Below, in pieces: positions 5,513 to 7,381 of a stretch of 7,381 nt of DNA. The translations under genes were made by a program, and so were the position numbers. The notes beneath the pieces were generated by a model. It made no database searches, was not told where the DNA came from, and was given only the letters and a program-made list of their open reading frames with translations. Source of the DNA: an uncultured Ruminococcus sp. (lineage in GTDB: Bacteria; Bacillota; Clostridia; Oscillospirales; Ruminococcaceae); assembly GCA_945876405.1 (NCBI GenBank), contig CAMCOJ010000101.1, positions 1 through 7,381 on the forward strand, given 5' to 3'. Numbering within the stretch: position 1 is the stretch's first letter; the number at the start of each line of letters is the position of its first letter.

Positions 5513-5817
5513 ATTTCGTTTACCCCTTTCTTTATCTCAGTAATATCCTCGGCATAGATGTGACCTGTGCTGTAAAGTCGGACAAGTATCTGATTGATGT
5601 TTGCACCGATACGCTTCATAAGCCTGTTGGTTTCAGCGATCTCGGTGCGGTCGGGAGTGAGATCAACTCTCGCCCTGACGCAATCACGGATATACTAGGG
5701 TTTGTTCTTGTACCCGTACTGCTCACACCTTGCAAGAATATCCTGCATTTCCGATTCCGTGAACCTCACATTAAGAGTGTAGGACTTCTTCTCCCTCTTG
5801 CGTTCTGCATTTTCCAT
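5314..5817 (-). pseudogene. mobC: MobC-like relaxosome accessory protein with an amber codon
   Basis: ATG at 5815-5817 follows AAAGGAG (5826-5832). The product begins MENAERKREKKSYTLNVRFT and continues ESEMQDILARCEQYGYKNKP. It meets TAG at codon 41 (5695-5697), then reads YIRDCVRARVDLTPDRTEIA, NRLMKRIGANINQI and VNEIWHTLL. This is the MobC pattern: a ribbon-helix-helix DNA-binding half that helps the relaxase bind oriT, then NxxINQI and the C-terminal helix. Relatives commonly read (S/P)-Q-YIRDC, so TAG probably replaced CAG (Gln). Beyond the usual MobC end (about 110-125 residues) the frame runs on to 5314, overlapping the relaxase start by 199 nt, so the natural stop may also be lost. Restart at Met68 (ATG 5617-5619) would give a product without the DNA-binding half. 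Confidence 0.82.
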
Positions 5818-5841
5818 AGTGGTGTCTCCTTTATCTTTATT

Positions 5842-6180
5842 TCGGCGTAAGCCGATTATTCTTTGACCGCTGTGCGGTCATTTCGGGGCTTGGGGTGTCC
5901 CAAACAAGCATTTGGTATTTTCGCTCGCTGTGCGGCGCAAAATACAATGCTTGTTATTTTTGTTGCGCTATGCGCATATTTCCAGCCTGTGGGATTTGCA
6001 TATCACGCAGGCTTTCAATGCTCCGTCATCGAATTTGGAGCTATGCGACTTCAATCTCCGCAGCACCATCGGCGGTCATACTCGCTCACGCTCCTGCGTG
6101 ATGTTCTCTATTATCATCACTTCTGAAATTGTAAACAGGCTCGGCGCAGTTATTGCGCAGTCTGGGCGGCAGTTTGATGA
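5842..6180. other. Gene-free, hairpin-rich region; candidate origin of transfer
   Basis: No convincing gene is present. The open frames here lack ribosome sites and overlap one another. At least seven inverted repeats follow one another: TCGGC-GTAA-GCCGA (5842-5855); TGACCGC-TGT-GCGGTCA (5864-5880); the long stem at 5903-5955; TGCGC-TAT-GCGCA (5964-5976); AGCCTG/CAGGCT (5984-6013); TCACGC-TCCT-GCGTGA (6086-6101); GCGCA-GTTAT-TGCGC (6144-6158). TTGGG-GTGT-CCCAA also occurs at 5890-5903. oriT sites of MOBP elements usually lie just upstream of mobC and carry such repeats, which is the position here. The nick site cannot be named from sequence alone. Confidence 0.5.
5903..5960 (+). repeat. Long hairpin with trailing T-run
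   Basis: AACAAGCATT (5903-5912) pairs perfectly with AATGCTTGTT (5946-5955). Inside, GTATTTTCGC pairs with GCGCAAAATAC apart from one bulge, giving a stem of about 20 bp. TTATTTTT follows, so on the plus strand it could end transcription. It also fits as the core of an oriT. Confidence 0.7.
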
Positions 6181-6189
6181 AATTGGGTA

Positions 6190-6218
6190 TTGATTTTTCG
6201 GGACTGCTGTGGTATAAT
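6190..6218 (+). promoter_or_regulatory. Sigma-A promoter with extended -10
   Basis: TTGATT (6190-6195), a 17-nt spacer, then TATAAT (6213-6218) preceded by TGG, an extended -10. It lies 48 nt before the start of the small membrane protein gene. Confidence 0.75.
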
Positions 6219-6265
6219 ACAACGCAAGGATGTTTGTCCGCTTATCATTGTGAGGTGTTTGTAAT

Positions 6266-6493
6266 ATGGAATGGATTATCATTACAGTTATAGTTATCGT
6301 TACCGCACTGGTTGCTTGTATATTATGGGCTAAACAGCTTTCAAAACATAAATTCCAGTGTAAAGCCTGTTCTAAGGAATTTAATGCAAAATGGAATAAA
6401 CTTCTGTTTGCAATTCACTCCGATGATTATTATGAAATCAGATGTCCATATTGCAATCATAAAGGATGTATTGAAAAACAGAATAGTGATTGA
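6266..6493 (+). CDS. Small membrane-anchored zinc-ribbon protein
   Basis: ATG at 6266 follows GAGGTG (6252-6257) and the promoter at 6190-6218. The 75-residue product begins with one membrane helix (IIITVIVIVTALVACILWA, residues 4-22). Its soluble domain has CKAC (Cys32, Cys35) and CPYC (Cys60, Cys63), a treble-clef or zinc-ribbon-like pair of knuckles expected to bind one zinc ion; a fifth Cys is at 68. Orientation is probably N-out with the ribbon in the cytoplasm, since Lys residues follow the helix. I cannot name a function. The gene is alone in its transcription unit, closed by the terminator at 6515-6549, and lies between the oriT candidate and the next small gene, so it is probably an accessory gene of the element. 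Confidence 0.8.
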   Translation: MEWIIITVIVIVTALVACILWAKQLSKHKFQCKACSKEFNAKWNKLLFAIHSDDYYEIRCPYCNHKGCIEKQNSD

Positions 6494-6514
6494 AGATAAT
6501 TACTTCTCCTTGAT

Positions 6515-6549
6515 AGCTGTGTGAGCGAACTCCGCTCCGCAGCTTTTTT
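6515..6549 (+). terminator. Rho-independent terminator of the zinc-ribbon gene
   Basis: AGCTG and GAGCG pair with CGCTC and CAGCT across a small internal loop, with loop AACTC. Six T follow directly (6544-6549). It begins 22 nt behind the stop codon. Confidence 0.82.
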
Positions 6550-6618
6550 CATTTTCCCCATAACAATATGTCGAACTGGATAATTTCACTGGAACGGAAA
6601 GTTTGAGCGCAATATCAA

Positions 6619-6648
6619 TAGACATGGGACTATGTTTCGCGCTATAAT
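6619..6648 (+). promoter_or_regulatory. Sigma-A promoter of the acidic-tailed gene
   Basis: TAGACA (6619-6624), an 18-nt spacer, then TATAAT (6643-6648). The start codon lies 58 nt further on. AGCGC (6606-6610) and GCGCT (6639-6643) flank the -35 region as an inverted repeat and could be an operator. Confidence 0.65.
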
Positions 6649-6706
6649 ATTATCGTGGGGTTAAATCAAATCCTGCGATACTCAAAACCGAAAATAGGTG
6701 ATGCGA

Positions 6707-7063
6707 ATGAGTAAGAAGGCTAAGAGTGAGGTCATTGACAACTCCGCTGATACCGTCATGGACGGAGTGCTGTCTGAGAATCAGGCAAAGCTCAACAAGC
6801 TGAACAGTTCTATTCAGGCAGCCTATGAGCGCCGCCGTAAGATTATTACGGACAGCAAACTCTACACCTACGATAAGCTCTCACAGCTTTATGGCGGTGC
6901 TGAGGGGCAGGCACTTCTCGATGCAGTCACTGCGGAGCATACGCTGATCGGCAAGCTGACCGACAGCGGAATGTCCTATGCTGACATTGAGGGGCTGGTC
7001 GATAGCTCTGACGATGCCGACAGCAAGTCGGGCAACGGCTCTGACGATGATGTTGCTGTCTGA
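6707..7063 (+). CDS. Hypothetical mobile-element protein with acidic tail
   Basis: I chose ATG 6707, with AGGTGAT (6696-6702) as ribosome site; the GTG at 6698 and ATG at 6701 lie inside that site. The 118-residue product begins MSKKAKSEVIDN. It has a helical middle (ENQAKLNKLNSSIQAAYERR, about 24-43) that could form a coiled coil, then TYDKLSQLYGGAEGQALLDA, and ends in a Ser/Asp-rich disordered tail (DSSDDADSKSGNGSDDDVAV). No signal, membrane segment or catalytic motif is visible. I do not recognise a named family, although the style is that of small genes near mobilization modules in gut Clostridia. It has its own promoter, and codon use resembles the mobilization block rather than the AT-rich cargo. 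A DNA- or partner-binding accessory role is possible but only a guess. Confidence 0.75.
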   Translation: MSKKAKSEVIDNSADTVMDGVLSENQAKLNKLNSSIQAAYERRRKIITDSKLYTYDKLSQLYGGAEGQALLDAVTAEHTLIGKLTDSGMSYADIEGLVDSSDDADSKSGNGSDDDVAV

Positions 7064-7123
7064 CAGACTTCTTTCTTCGGAGATAATTCCTACAAGGATT
7101 AACATATTTCCGACAACAAAACG

Positions 7124-7167
7124 ATAGCTGTGAGAGGGGCGGCAGCAATGCCGTCCCTCACGGCTAT
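7124..7167. repeat. Strong 18-bp imperfect hairpin
   Basis: ATAGCTGTGAG (7124-7134) pairs with CTCACGGCTAT (7157-7167) using one G-U pair. The stem continues through GGG/TCC and CGGC/GCCG past two bulged bases to the loop AGCAAT. No T-run follows. It lies 60 nt after the acidic-tailed gene and 95 nt before the TnpW-like start, so it may protect a 3' end, act as a leader structure, or be a recombination site. Confidence 0.6.
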
Positions 7168-7262
7168 AATCACAACCAACAACCATGAGGGTAAGAGATA
7201 TAAAGCGATGCCCTCTGACCTATAAGCATAGAGATAGACAAGCTAAAGGAGAAAAATTCGCT

Positions 7263-7322
7263 ATGAACGAAACAAAAGCAACCGTGTCCGAGTATCATAT
7301 CGGGCATACGATTTACAGGTAA
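7263..7322 (+). pseudogene. Truncated start of a TnpW-like small transposon protein
   Basis: ATG at 7263 follows AAAGGAG (7245-7251). The 19-residue frame reads MNETKATVSEYHIGHTIYR and stops at TAA 7320-7322. TnpW-type proteins of Tn4451-like elements are about 60 residues and contain an E-Y-x-IG-x-T-Y strand near the N-terminus, which this resembles. The sequence after the stop becomes AT-rich and carries no continuation I recognise in any frame. The gene seems to be cut at about 7320, perhaps at the edge of the element. The family call rests on a very short match. Confidence 0.35.
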
Positions 7323-7381
7323 GCGTAAAATATAACGTGTCTATTCAATTGATTTCTGAAATGATATAAATAGCTTCAAGT

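Noticed and set aside
5863..6193. Three overlapping plus-strand frames and minus-strand frames in the hairpin region
   Set aside because: None has a ribosome site, they overlap one another in different frames, and they coincide with inverted repeats. Best read as non-coding.
1..7381. CRISPR array, rRNA, riboswitch, toxin-antitoxin pair
   Set aside because: No regularly spaced repeats, no rRNA-like stretches, no recognisable riboswitch core, and no pair of small overlapping genes of known toxin or antitoxin type were seen.

Overview
The window reads as a decayed integrative/conjugative or mobilizable element of a low-to-mid-GC Firmicute, most likely Ruminococcus or a close relative in Oscillospiraceae. 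That placement is an inference from the protein types: Maff2-like protein, VirB6/TrbL-like and VirB4-like fragments, a large helicase/methylase tail, MobC plus MOBP-type relaxase, and a TnpW-like start. Strong AGGAGG-type ribosome sites and consensus sigma-A promoters fit as well. No search was run.

Layout. 1-432 is AT-rich and apparently gene-free, with a terminator at 347-405. 433-2365 is a conjugation module in ruins. On the minus strand, in normal transfer-operon order, lie the C-terminus of a Maff2-like protein, the N-terminus of a VirB6/TrbL-like protein, a VirB4 piece carrying only the Walker B region, and the tail of a large helicase with an in-frame amber codon. A fragment of an AlbA_2/RecG-like regulator lies in the opposite orientation between the VirB4 and helicase pieces.

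2589-3966 is an intact, AT-rich plus-strand cargo operon: a perfect-consensus promoter with a dyad on its start site, a secreted protein, and a lipoprotein. 3967-4430 is non-coding but structured: two dyads sharing the half-site TGGAAC, a terminator, and a 123-bp interrupted palindrome.

4412-5817 is a minus-strand mobilization module: MobC (amber codon), a MOBP relaxase reduced to its N-terminal catalytic part and a short tail, and a complete serine recombinase. 5842-6180 is a gene-free, hairpin-rich stretch beside mobC and is the best oriT candidate. 6190-7063 holds two small plus-strand genes with their own promoters: a membrane-anchored zinc-ribbon protein and an acidic-tailed hypothetical protein. 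The window ends with a strong hairpin and a TnpW-like start that stops after 19 codons, next to AT-rich sequence.

Overall, the transfer apparatus is broken in several independent ways. The recombinase, the cargo operon and the two small genes remain open and have convincing expression signals.
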